Shown: piece after piece, positions 50,593-59,587 of the stretch
Numbering within the stretch: position 1 is the first letter of the stretch
Layout of the letters: every line of letters begins with the position of its first letter
Position numbers and translations under genes: made by a program
Notes under the pieces: model-generated
What the model saw: only the letters and a program-made list of their open reading frames with translations
Database searches by the model: none
What the model was told of the DNA's origin: nothing
Assembly: GCA_977017575.1 (NCBI GenBank)
Contig: CDRNVI010000055.1
Location: forward strand, 186,001 to 250,000
Length of the DNA: 64,000 bases
Source of the DNA: Paramoeba atlantica
Taxonomy: Eukaryota > Discosea
Direction: 5' to 3'

Positions 50593-50879
50593 GGGTAGGG
50601 GGGACCTTCGATGAAGCTTCATCGAAAGTGTACAACTTTCGATGAAGCACATTGAAAGTTGTACACTTTCGATGAATCTTCATCGAAGGTGTTTTTGACT
50701 TTTTTTTTATTTTTTCAAATCTTCACGCAAACGTTTTTCGCGGATCCATATAGACATTTTGACTTTTTTGGTGCATCATCGAAGTGTTTTGTGAAGGCTC
50801 GTAGAGGAATTTCACCGTTTCTTCAGTTTATCTTCATCGAAGCGTTTTTGACTGATCCATATACATATTTTGAGCGACA

Positions 50880-51480
50880 ATCCTGCGGAAGGGGTAAACA
50901 CAGGATTTTCGTTGAGCACTCAACGAAGTGCCGGATTTTCGTTGAGTACTCAACGAACGGAAATTCACGGTGGAAATCAAGGACTTTTGCATAAGTCAAG
51001 GACTTTTGTGGAACATCCAAGAATTTTTTTTTGATTTTCATTTTCCGTGCGTTCAGTATCCTACACTTCGCTATATACGTTGACAACGCCTGCGTAGCGA
51101 AAACTACGAAATTCTGTGAGCTTCGCAAATTGCTTCCCACTAACGACGCACAGGGGAACCCTACGCGGGGTACGGCTCAGGCCCGCTCACGCGGGCCCTC
51201 GCCGTTTCGCGGCCGCGCGCACCCCCGCTCACGCGGGGGCCCCCGCGCGGCCAAAATGGGTACTAAAATTTGTTATCAAGTAGTTGGGCTTCGCAAATTG
51301 CTTCCCACGAATGGGTACTAAAATTTGTTATCAAGGTAGTTGGTCAAGATTATCAAGATTATCAAGTAGTTATCAGTTGGGCCTTTCTTCCTCCTCCCTC
51401 TAAGGTCCTGCAGATTTTTTACGGTCACAGGGTACGTTCGTTGAGAAATCAACGAACGTACCCCCAAGCCAAAATGTGAA
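50880..51480 (+). repeat. R1 interior repeat unit, copy 2
   Basis: TTCGTTGAG-type palindromes (about 50915-50960), the AT block, the hairpin core (GGCCCGCTCACGCGGGCC, about 51180) and a closing palindrome TTCGTTGAGAAATCAACGAA (51432-51455). GGGTACTAAAATTTGTTATC occurs twice in the tail. No gene is seen. Confidence 0.85.
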
Positions 51481-51784
51481 AGAAAACGGAAAGTCAGAAT
51501 TCAGACAAAAAAACAAAAAATTATTGAATTTAAAATGAAATTATATCTTGCATGCAACGTGTTTTCAACAGCCAATGGAAAAATTCGTTCAAAAACAAAA
51601 AGTTAAAAAAGTCGAAAACACCTTCGATGAAGATTCATCGAAAGTGTACAACTTTCGATGTGCTTCATCGAAAGTGTACAACTTTCGATGAAGATTCATC
51701 GAAGGTCCCCCCTAGCCGGTTTTTCCACGCGGAGTATGCTGAAGCTTCCGAATTACTTTTCTACGGCGCTAAGACAAACCGTTT

Positions 51785-52340
51785 GATTTTCGTTGAGTAC
51801 TCAACGAACGGAAATTCACGGTGGAAATCAAGGACTTTTGCATAAGTCAAGGACTTTTGTGGAACATCCAAAATTTTTTTTTTGATTTTCATTTTCCGTG
51901 CGTTCAGTATCCTACACTTCGCTATATACGTTGACAACGCCTGCGTAGCGAAAACTACGAAATTCAGTGAGCTTCGCAAATTGCTTCCCACTAACGACGC
52001 ACAGGGGAACCCTACGCGGGGTACGGCTCAGGCCCGCTCACGCGGGCCCTCGCCGTTTCGCGGCCGCGCGCACCCCCGCTCACGCGGGGGCCCCCGCGCG
52101 GCCAAAATGGGTACTAAAATTTGTTATCAAGGTAGTTGGGCTTCGCAAATTGCTTCCCACGAATGGGTACTAAAATTTGTTATCAAGGTAGTTGGTCAAG
52201 ATTATCAAGATTATCAAGTAGTTATCAGTTGGGCCTTTCTTCCTCCTCCCTCTAAGGTCCTGCAGATTTTTTACGGTCACAGAGTACGTTCGTTGAGAAA
52301 TCAACGAACGTACCCCCAAGCCAAAATGTGAAAGAAAACG
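51785..52340 (+). repeat. R1 interior repeat unit, copy 3
   Basis: Almost identical to copy 2 from the second TTCGTTGAGTACTCAACGAA palindrome onward, lacking the first one. It forms the second unit of the composite element. Confidence 0.85.
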
Positions 52341-52589
52341 GAAAGTCAGAATTCAGACAAAAAAACAAAAAATTATTGAAATTAAAATGAAATTATATGT
52401 TTCATGCAACGTGTTTTCAACAGCCAATGGAAAAATTCGTTCAAAAACAAAAAGTTAAAAAAGTCAAAAAAAGTCAAAAAAAGTCAAAAACACCTTCGAT
52501 GAAGATTCATCGAAAGTGTACAACTTTCGATGTGCTTCATCGAAAGTGTACAACTTTCGATGAAGATTCATCGAAGGTCCCCCCTAGCC

Positions 52590-53398
52590 AAGCGAGCCCG
52601 CTTGCACGGTTAGAATTAAAAACGCAATTCTTTCCTCCAGCTTTTTCAACCGACTAGCGAAACATTCCAAAGCACATCAAACAAACGTCAACAAGGAATC
52701 AAGACATGGAAGTCCAACGATTCGCCACCCAGAGGGCAGAATCAGTTTGAAAACTATCTCAGCAAGGTCAACAACATTCTTGAGTTGCAGCAAGGAATCG
52801 ACTTATGCGCAAACAGCCACTCCTCCTCCGAAAGATCCTGGCAATACTGACGAGCTTGCGCTCCGTCCCCTGAATCCCACTGCCCACCTAATGGGTGATT
52901 TTCGTAGAAAGCTCAAAGAGCAACAGACACCCGAAGAACAACAGAGCCGCGGTGCACCGAGTCAAACATCCATTAACGAATCGCCAGACGTGGGAATTCT
53001 TCAAGGGTCAGTGGAAAATTTGGAGTATCCCGATGACCAGCTTCTGACGCCCTTTGCGAATGCCAGTCGTCCGCCGGAACTGCACCACGAATCCAATCAA
53101 ATGAATCCGAATCCAAGCGACCGCGAAGCTCCCGAGACGCCAAGCGTTGAAGTTGTCTTTCATGAATGTGACTCAACTCCGCATGAGAATCGCGACGATC
53201 TGTTGCCTCCGAATCCAATTGACATCAACCAAGAGCTTTTCGCAGCGAATGAACAGGAGCACCCGTTTTGTTCCATAAACCCCACCGTACAGTTCCCTAT
53301 GACGCATGAAGACATATCTGCATGCATCAAACATGCGAAAGCGGGTGACAAGTGTACAGTTGCTTGGACGTTCGATTGCCAAGGAATCATTAACGTCT
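52590..53398 (+). pseudogene. LINE group A1 N-terminal region, continuation after palindrome element
   Basis: The main open frame runs 52747-53400: ELALRPLNPTAHLMGDFRRK, then VVFHECDSTPHENRDD, HPFCSINPTVQFPMTHEDIS and AGDKCTVAWTFDCQGIINV. These match the acidic linker and the AWSFDC block of A1. It stops where a palindrome-element terminus (ACCCCCCTAGCC) begins at 53400. The stretch before 52747 is in other frames, so at least one frameshift is present. The next LINE residues (SRGAVTT) occur at about 54540. Confidence 0.75.
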
Positions 53399-53399
53399 G

Positions 53400-54528
53400 A
53401 CCCCCCTAGCCCAAAAGAACACTTTTGTTTTTAGTTTTTTTTAACCCAGTAGACGAACCAAGTAGGTCCATTGGGGGATATTTTTTTAGAGCCGAGAAGA
53501 TACGGCGATTTAATCAACCATTCTTTATTAATTATGAAAACTTGAGAAAGTAATTTTGGTTCCGGCTCAACACATGAGAGAAAATCATATTATTCATTAT
53601 CTGAAAACATCTGTCAGTTTCTTCGTCTGTAGGTTCCTTTGAGATACAGTTTATTTCAATACGGAATCCCTCCTGAATTTCAATCCGTAAACTTTTAGCA
53701 TAAACCATTTATGCGCATCTTAGGGGGAGAAGCCTTTCGGGTCCGTAATACGGACGCGTTGGAAGGCTTCTTTCACGACTTTAACGTCTTGTTGTAGTAT
53801 ACAATGGCAGTATACAATGCTGCTGTATACTCAAAATAATAGTTTCACGTGTTTTCCGTTCCTTTATTTATTCACATGTTACTCAAAAAAGCAAAACAGT
53901 AATAGCCGAATGCTGAAAGCAGCGAAAAAGTGACGACTCAAAGCAGCGAAACGGTGATAACCCAAAGCAGCGAAACAGTAACAACCAAGAGCTGAAAGCT
54001 GCGGAACAATAATCACCAAGCAGCAAAACAAAAATAACCAAAGGCTGAAACCTAACCAAGCAGCGAAACAGTAGTCACCAAAGGCTGAAAGCAACGAAAC
54101 ATTATTAATCACCAAAGGCTGAAAGCAACGAAACATTATTAACGAAATGTTAAAAGCAGCGAAAATGTAATATTCAGAGGAGTGTTTAAAGACGGAGTCC
54201 TCCTACCCATTTCTCGGTTTCTATATATTGGCGCAATTGAGAGACGACTGCATAGGCTGAATATTTTTCCAGTTCAAGTTGAAAAGCTTCTCGTACAATC
54301 TTGTAATCAACATCATTTCTTTTCGCCAATGTTTTCAGCAAAACCTTTGTCTCTTCATGTAGTACTCCACAATCTGTCACAGCTATGCAGCGAAAGCATT
54401 CTGGATCAAGACCTTTTTCTTTGACATATTTTGCTATCTTCCGCTCTTCCGCACTCTGCAGCAGGGCATTGCTGCTCTGCTTTGCATAGCTGCTGCAGCA
54501 CGTATGTACCACGGTCAGCACGTATGTA
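53400..54528. repeat. Segmental duplication of 58937-59917, plus palindrome-element end
   Basis: 53400-53412 is a palindrome-element terminus. From about 53535 to 54515 the sequence is about 98% identical to 58937-59917. It comprises an A2 LINE 3' UTR with a hairpin (GAAGCC...GGCTTC around GTCCGTAATACGGAC, 53730-53772), a run of short repeats (CAAAGGCTGAAAGC and GCAGCGAAACAGTA, 53890-54170) and the LINE tail at 54186-54521. Confidence 0.8.
54186..54521 (-). pseudogene. LINE group A2 C-terminal tail (duplicate)
   Basis: Reads VVHTCCSSYAKQSSNALLQS, CFRCIAVTDCGVLHEETKVL and YSAYAVVSQLRQYIETEKW, ending VGGLRL. It matches 59588-59923 of LINE D. The REL core (SGPD) is not included. It is part of the duplicated block and is joined at 54522 to a LINE A1 N-terminal piece on the other strand. 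Confidence 0.8.
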
Positions 54529-54529
54529 C

Positions 54530-54968
54530 CAACGTCTCGAGAGGAGCAGTCACAACGGTCAATCGCAGAGGGGGAAAAACGAAAATCTCAGTGGACTACA
54601 AGGGGGTTCGGGGCCACCAAGCGAGCCTTGGGGGTTCGGGGCCACCAACGAATCGCCAGACGTGGGAATTCTTCAAGGGCCAGTGGAAAATTTGGAGTAT
54701 CCCGATGACCAGCTTCTGACGCCCTTTGCGAATGCCAGTCGTCCGCCGGAACTGCACCACGAATCCAATCAAATGAATCCGAATCCAAGCGACCGCGAAG
54801 CTCCCGAGACGCCAAGCGTTGAAGTTGTCTTTCATGAATGTGACTCAACTCCGCATGAGAATCGCGATGATCTGTTGCCTCCGAATCCATTTGACATCAA
54901 CCAAGAGCTTTTCGCAGCGAATGAACAGGAGCACCCGTTTTGTTCCATAAACCCCACCGTACAGTTCC
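54530..54968 (+). pseudogene. LINE A1 scraps with internal duplication of 52975-53297
   Basis: First NVSRGAVTTVNRRGGKTKIS and VDYKGVRGHQ, which continues the pre-RT block broken off at 53400. Then comes a second copy of the acidic linker (ESPDVGILQGPVENLEYPDD to HPFCSINPTVQFP) that repeats 52975-53297 at about 98% identity. It ends at a palindrome-element terminus. The order of the two blocks is reversed relative to an intact LINE, so this is a rearrangement. Confidence 0.75.
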
Positions 54969-55033
54969 CGGCTAGGGGGGACCTTCGATGAATCTTCATC
55001 GAAAGTTGTACACTTTCGATGAAGCACATCGAA
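54969..55033. repeat. Palindrome-element left end fragment
   Basis: GGCTAGGGGGGACCTTCGAT followed by the TTCATCGAAAG/CTTTCGATGAA palindromes up to CACATCGAA. It is the same terminus as in composite copy 2. The rest of this copy is missing or lies at 55695. Confidence 0.8.
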
Positions 55034-55683
55034 TTTCTTTGGGAAAAATTAAAATCCCGTTCGTTGAGTATTCAACGAAGCGCCATCGCTTCGTTGAATC
55101 GTTCAATCTGTAGAACTACAGAGCTACCGAAATATAACATCCATCATGTTTGCTTCAAACGATGAAACTTTTTGCAACAAAATTTACGTCATCGATGTAT
55201 GAAACTTACGAACGGGCATCCAAAATCAAAGTTATAAATGAACAAAAACAGAAACGTTCTCACGATTCTGCATAGGCGGAAGAGGGGGAAGAGTAGTAGT
55301 ATGAATGAGAAACCTAAACAACGGTACGATCATCAAGGAAACTAGCAACATTCGTAACAAAATTAGATTTCATTGAAAATCTAATATTAGGATTATGAAT
55401 AAAATAGGATTAGGATTCGTGGGAGGAGGAAAGGGGGGAGAGCTCGCTGAGGTCTTTCTCTAGGCAAGAGAAAGAGTAAAGAAAAGAGAGAGAAGGGAAG
55501 GGAGAAAGACAGAAAGCTCTGTTCGCATTTGAGGAACATTTTTGACCTAAGATCGAAGTCCTCCGATCCAGTTCTCCTTCGGGATGTAATGACGAAGTTG
55601 CGAAACAACCGTGTATGCCGTCATCTTTTCGATTTCGAGCTGAAGGGCTTGCCGTACGTTTTCGTATCGTTCAACGAATTTCA
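55034..55683 (-). pseudogene. LINE group A2 C-terminal tail and 3' UTR
   Basis: The minus frame at about 55548-55683 reads FVERYENVRQALQLEIEKMT, AYTVVSQLRHYIPKENWIGG and LRS-stop, the A2 tail (compare EAFQLEIEKLNAYTIVAQLR in LINE F). The 500-bp region below it is AT-rich with A/G runs (55430-55510) and contains TTCGTTGAGTATTCAACGAA near 55064. It is 5'-truncated by a palindrome element at 55690. Confidence 0.7.
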
Positions 55684-55694
55684 AAAAGTTAACA

Positions 55695-56796
55695 AGTTGT
55701 ACACTTTCGATGAAGCACATCGAAAGTTGTACACTTTCGATGAATCTTCATCGAAGGTGTTTTTGACTTTTTTTGACTTTTTTAACTTTTTGTTTTTGAA
55801 CGAATTTTTCCATTGGCTGTTGAAAACACGTTGCATGAAACATATAATTTCATTTTAAATTCAATAATTTTTTGTTTTTTTGTCTGAATTCTGACTTTCC
55901 GTTTTCTTTCACATTTTGGCTTGGGGGTACGTTCGTTGATTTCTCAACGAACGTACTCTGTGACCGTAAAAAATCTGCAGGACCTTAGAGGGAGGAGGAA
56001 GAAAGGCCCAACTGATAACTACTTGATAATCTTGATAATCTTGACCAACTACCTTGATAACAAATTTTAGTACCCATTCGTGGGAAGCAATTTGCGAAGC
56101 CCAACTACCTTGATAACAAATTTTAGTACCCATTTTGGCCGCGCGGGGGCCCCCGCGTGAGCGGGGGTGCGCGCGGCCGCGAAACGGCGAGGGCCCGCGT
56201 GAGCGGGCCTGAGCCGTACCCCGCGTAGGGTTCCCCTGTGCGTCGTTAGTGGGAAGCAATTTGCGAAGCTCACTGAATTTCGTAGTTTTCGCTACGCAGG
56301 CGTTGTCAACGTATATAGCGAAGTGTAGGATACTGAACGCACGGAAAATGAAAATCAAAAAAAAAATTTTGGATGTTCCACAAAAGTCCTTGACTTATGC
56401 AAAAGTCCTTGATTTCCACCGTGAATTTCCGTTCGTTGAGTACTCAACGAAAATCCGGCACTTCGTTGAGTACTCAACGAAAATCCTGTGTTTACCCCTT
56501 CCGCAGGATTGTCGCTCAAAATATGTATATGGATCAGTCAAAAACGCTTCGATGAAGATAAACTGAAGAAACGGTGAAATTCCTCTACGAGCCTTCACAA
56601 AACACTTCGATGAAGCACCAAAAAAGTCAAAATGTCTATATGGATCCGCGAAAAACGTTTGTGTGAAGATTTGAAAAAATAAAAAAAAAGTCAAAAACAC
56701 CTTCGATGAAGATTCATCGAAAGTGTACAACTTTCAATGTGCTTCATCGAAAGTTGTACACTTTCGATGAAGCTTCATCTAAGGTCCCCCCTACCC
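55695..56796. mobile_element. Palindrome-armed TIR element, copy 3 (inverted)
   Basis: Reverse orientation of the unit 50593-51717: arm (55695-55760), AT-rich segment, TTCGTTGATTTCTCAACGAA palindrome (about 55932), GC hairpin core (about 56140-56215), TTCGTTGAGTACTCAACGAA palindromes (56435-56475), and the second arm ending AAGGTCCCCCCTACCC at 56796. The first arm lacks its outermost 40-45 bases. No target duplication was found. It is inserted among LINE tails. Confidence 0.8.
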
Positions 56797-57300
56797 GAAT
56801 ATTTCTAAAATCTATTACTTGTCTTCGAGGTGCTCCCGAAGTTGGGAGTATACCACGAGGCCGTTGAAGTTTTGCAACAGTAGCTTGAACGAGAGTTCCG
56901 TCTCGCGGGCGTTCAGAAGACAAGCGTCTGCCAAGGCTCTGATCAGATTGCGTGTGTTCGCGTGTAGTGATCCGGAGGACAGAATCGGAATGCATTGGAA
57001 CGATTCTTGGGCGATCATTCCCGTTGCGACGTAAGTTTCCATTTTGCGATGAATGACGTCACGGATCAATTGAGAGCTTTTCTTATTTATGTGGGAAGGT
57101 GTCATCTCGTGCACGACGGTAAGATCATAAAATATAGCTCCTGTGTCCCAGTATATCACAAGGTCTGGCCCAGATCGATGAAGGTGCCGTCCTGTACATA
57201 TTTTGCTGTGCGTAGGTTGGCTTTCTCGGCTTACCACATTTCTACACGTAGTGCACGTCCAGTTACTGAATGCTCGAGAGATCACATAACCGTATATATG
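56797..57300 (-). pseudogene. LINE group A1 REL domain and tail
   Basis: Minus frame from about 57290: WTCTTCRNVVSRESQPTHSK and LHRSGPDLVIYWDTGAIFYD (REL core), LTVVHEMTPSHINKKSS, LSSGSLHANTRNLIRAL, ending VYSQLREHLEDK. The RT is missing. The final 40 bases and the following UTR recur at 58860-58920. A 28-bp sequence at its 5' edge (GCATTTGGGGATTTAATCC and on) recurs at 57763. Confidence 0.8.
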
Positions 57301-57343
57301 CATTTGGGGATTTAATCCTTTTGTTTATACCTATTCATTTCAA

Positions 57344-58320
57344 AAGTGGTCTTAAGCATAATTTTATCTTTGCAGAAATTTATCGCAGCATAATTTTATC
57401 TTTTCAGAATTTTTATCGCAGTAGAATTTCATCGCAACGAAATTTATCTCAGCAAAACTAGAAAAAGTTAGCATAAATAATGATCGCAGGCACCGCAGAC
57501 CTGAATATCAAGAACACCATATGCAGTGTGTATTTTGATTTTTGAGGTGACATGCATCACGCAAGAGACGTGCACTCCTCAGCAGGAAGAAGGAAACTTC
57601 CTGTCTCTTCAGTTTGCCGGAGCGTCTTACAAAAAAAGGTGGTCTTACAAAAAAAGGTGGTCTTACAAAAAAAAACAGTGATGACGGCACATAAGCTAAG
57701 ATGCCAGATGAAGTAGAATATCTGCCATTAATTTCTAAGCATTTGTTTTTTTACTTCCTTTGCATTTGGGGATTTAATCCTTTTGTTTAGTGTCACTGTC
57801 TGTGAACATTCATCTCAGTTTCTTTTCATAGACTTTCAGTCGTCTAAACTTCAACTCTTATATCAATAGTCAACGCCTACCGAAAAACTGGCACGTGCCT
57901 AAAAAGCCGTATTGTCCACTTGAGTTGTGGCTATGTATTTGCGGAGTTGGGACATCACCACTGAACCGTTAAGTTCCTGTAGTCGAAGGGTGAAATCCTG
58001 TACTACGAAGTCCCGTTCGAGTCCACATGCATCAGCCAGGGTTGTTATAAGCGCTTTGGTGTTGCTGTGCATTGCACCGCCGGAGAGCATTGGTACACAT
58101 TGGAATTGCTCATTAGGAATAAGCTTAGACGCCACGTATTTGGAGACTTTGCGTTTTATGGCATCACGGAAAAGCTGAGCGGTGCTACGTCCAACATTTG
58201 ATTGCGATAGCTCGTGGACGATGGTGAAATCGTAGTATACATCTCCGCTTGCCCAATGAATCACGATATCTGGGCCCGAATGATAAAGCGTAAATGGGTT
58301 ATCCGTGCTCATCAACAAAC
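57344..58320 (-). mobile_element. SINE-like repeat, copy 1, split by a LINE A1 tail
   Basis: In element sense it begins GGTTTGTTGATGAGCACGG at 58320, is interrupted after CATTTACGCT by the LINE at 57617-58286, resumes CCGGCAAACTGAAGAGAC and ends in repeated GATAAAATTATGCT blocks near 57344. TTTTGAA occurs directly outside both ends (57337-57343 and 58321-58327), a plausible 7-bp target duplication. The uninterrupted copy is 62733-63034. It has no ORF and no clear tRNA A or B box, so SINE-like is a working label. Confidence 0.6.
57617..58286 (-). pseudogene. 5'-truncated LINE A1: REL domain, tail and 3' UTR
   Basis: The frame starts at YHSGPDIVIHWASGDVYYDF (the REL core), runs IVHELSQSNVGRSTAQLFRD, LSGGAMHSNTKALITTL and LRLQELNGSVVMSQLRKYI, and ends VDNTAF with TAG at 57899. 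The 3' UTR ends in three copies of an 18-bp unit (CTTACAAAAAAAGGTGGT on +, about 57625-57672). ACGCT flanks both sides of the insertion in the SINE-like repeat, a possible 5-bp target duplication. Confidence 0.75.
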
Positions 58321-58376
58321 CTTCAAAATGAAGAGTGTCTCGTCCTGCTTTCAACGAGCACATGATCTTTTTGCAT

Positions 58377-58775
58377 TTTTTTTTTTTTTTTTTTTTTGCA
58401 ATTAATAAGGGGGGAGAAGTATGAATCGCGGCATTGCCTCTATATTTTGACCCAGTAGACGAACCAAGTAGGTCCATTGGGGGGGGTATACGAGTTGAAA
58501 ACAAACAATCAAATTAGCAATTCTTTTTCTGTCCACAGATGTACCTTTTTTCTCAGCCCAAAACTAGCAATTTAGTCTCCCCTAAGTATATACTACAAAC
58601 AAGAAAAACAGTAAAAATTAAAACAAGCAATCCATGCCCAATCCATTCGCGCGTTCCGGACCGGGTCTTTCGACCTCTCCACGGCCTGACTTGTGAACCC
58701 TTCCCTTGTTATATGGGAGGGCGCAGGCGCGAGCCTGTGTCGACAGCGACACGGTCACGAAACAGGATGCTGGCC
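58377..58775 (-). pseudogene. LINE B 3' UTR, 5'-truncated, with poly(A)
   Basis: The conserved LINE B 3' segments (CTGTTTCGTGACCGTG side, CAGGCTCGCGCCTGCGCC, GGTCGAAAGACC) are followed by ACCCCCCCCAATGGACC and CCCCCTTATTAATTGC. About 22 A residues end it (T on +, 58377-58399). No coding sequence remains. It is a short, typical LINE 3' insertion. Confidence 0.8.
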
Positions 58776-58920
58776 GACTTTTTTTTTTTTTTTTTTATTA
58801 TAAAATAGAAAATATATAATATTTAGATGTCAACGGATATTATCTCTCAGCTATTTCACCATTATAGAATATTTCTAAAATCTATTACTTGTCTTCGAGG
58901 TGCTCCCGAAGTTGGGAGTA
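58776..58920 (-). pseudogene. Tiny LINE A1 tail with poly(A)
   Basis: The last codons (ending LREHLEDK) and 88-base UTR of the LINE type seen at 56797-57300, followed by about 20 A residues (T on +, 58776-58796). A 5' truncation this extreme is common in LINE insertion. It shows that A1 transcripts of this lineage are polyadenylated. Confidence 0.75.
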
Positions 58921-59587
58921 TTTTTTTTTTTTTTTATGAAAACTTGAGAAAGTAATTTTGGTTCCGGCTCAACACATGAGAGAAAATCATATTATTCATT
59001 ATCTGAAAACATCTGTCAGTTTCTTCGTCTGTAGGTTCCTTTGAGATACAGTTTATTTCAATACGGAATCCCTCCTGAATTTCAATCCGTAAACTTTTAG
59101 CATAAACCATTTATGCGCATCTTAGGGGGAGAAGCCTTTCGGGTCCGTAATACGGACGCGTTGGAAGGCTTCTTTCACGACTTTTATGTCTTGTTGTAGT
59201 ATACAATGGCAGTATACAATGCTGCTGTATACTCAAAATAATAGTTTCACGTGTTTTCCGTTCCTTTATTTATTCACATGTTACTCAAAAAAGCAAAACA
59301 GTAGTAGCCGAATGCTGAAAGCAGCGAAAAAGTGACGACTCAAAGCAGCGAAACGGTGATAACCCAAAGCAGCGAAACAGTAACAACCAAGAGCTGAAAG
59401 CTGCGGAACAATAATCACCAAGCAGCAAAACAAAAATAATCAAAGGCTGAAACCTAACCAAGCAGCGAAACAGTAATCACCAAAGGCTGAAAGCAACGAA
59501 ACATTATTAATCACCAAAGGCTGAAAGCAACGAAACATTATTAACGAAATGTTAAAAGCAGCGAAAATGTAATATTCAGAGGAGTGT

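Larger units (their letters stand above)
50593..52589. mobile_element. Palindrome-armed TIR element, composite copy 2, with 8-bp target duplication
   Basis: Left end GGGTAGGGGGGACCTTCGAT; right end, read inward, GGCTAGGGGGGACCTTCGAT. AAGCGAGC flanks both sides (50585-50592 and 52590-52597). It consists of one complete unit (50593-51717, both arms about 120 bp), then about 65 bases of LINE RT sequence (FFHAEYAEASELLFYG, 51718-51770), then a second, left-truncated unit (to 52589). The arms are palindromes of the type CTTTCGATGAA...TTCATCGAAAG separated by TGTACA. Inside is the R1 unit with TTCGTTGAGTACTCAACGAA. There is no transposase. The whole composite behaves as a single insertion. Confidence 0.8.
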
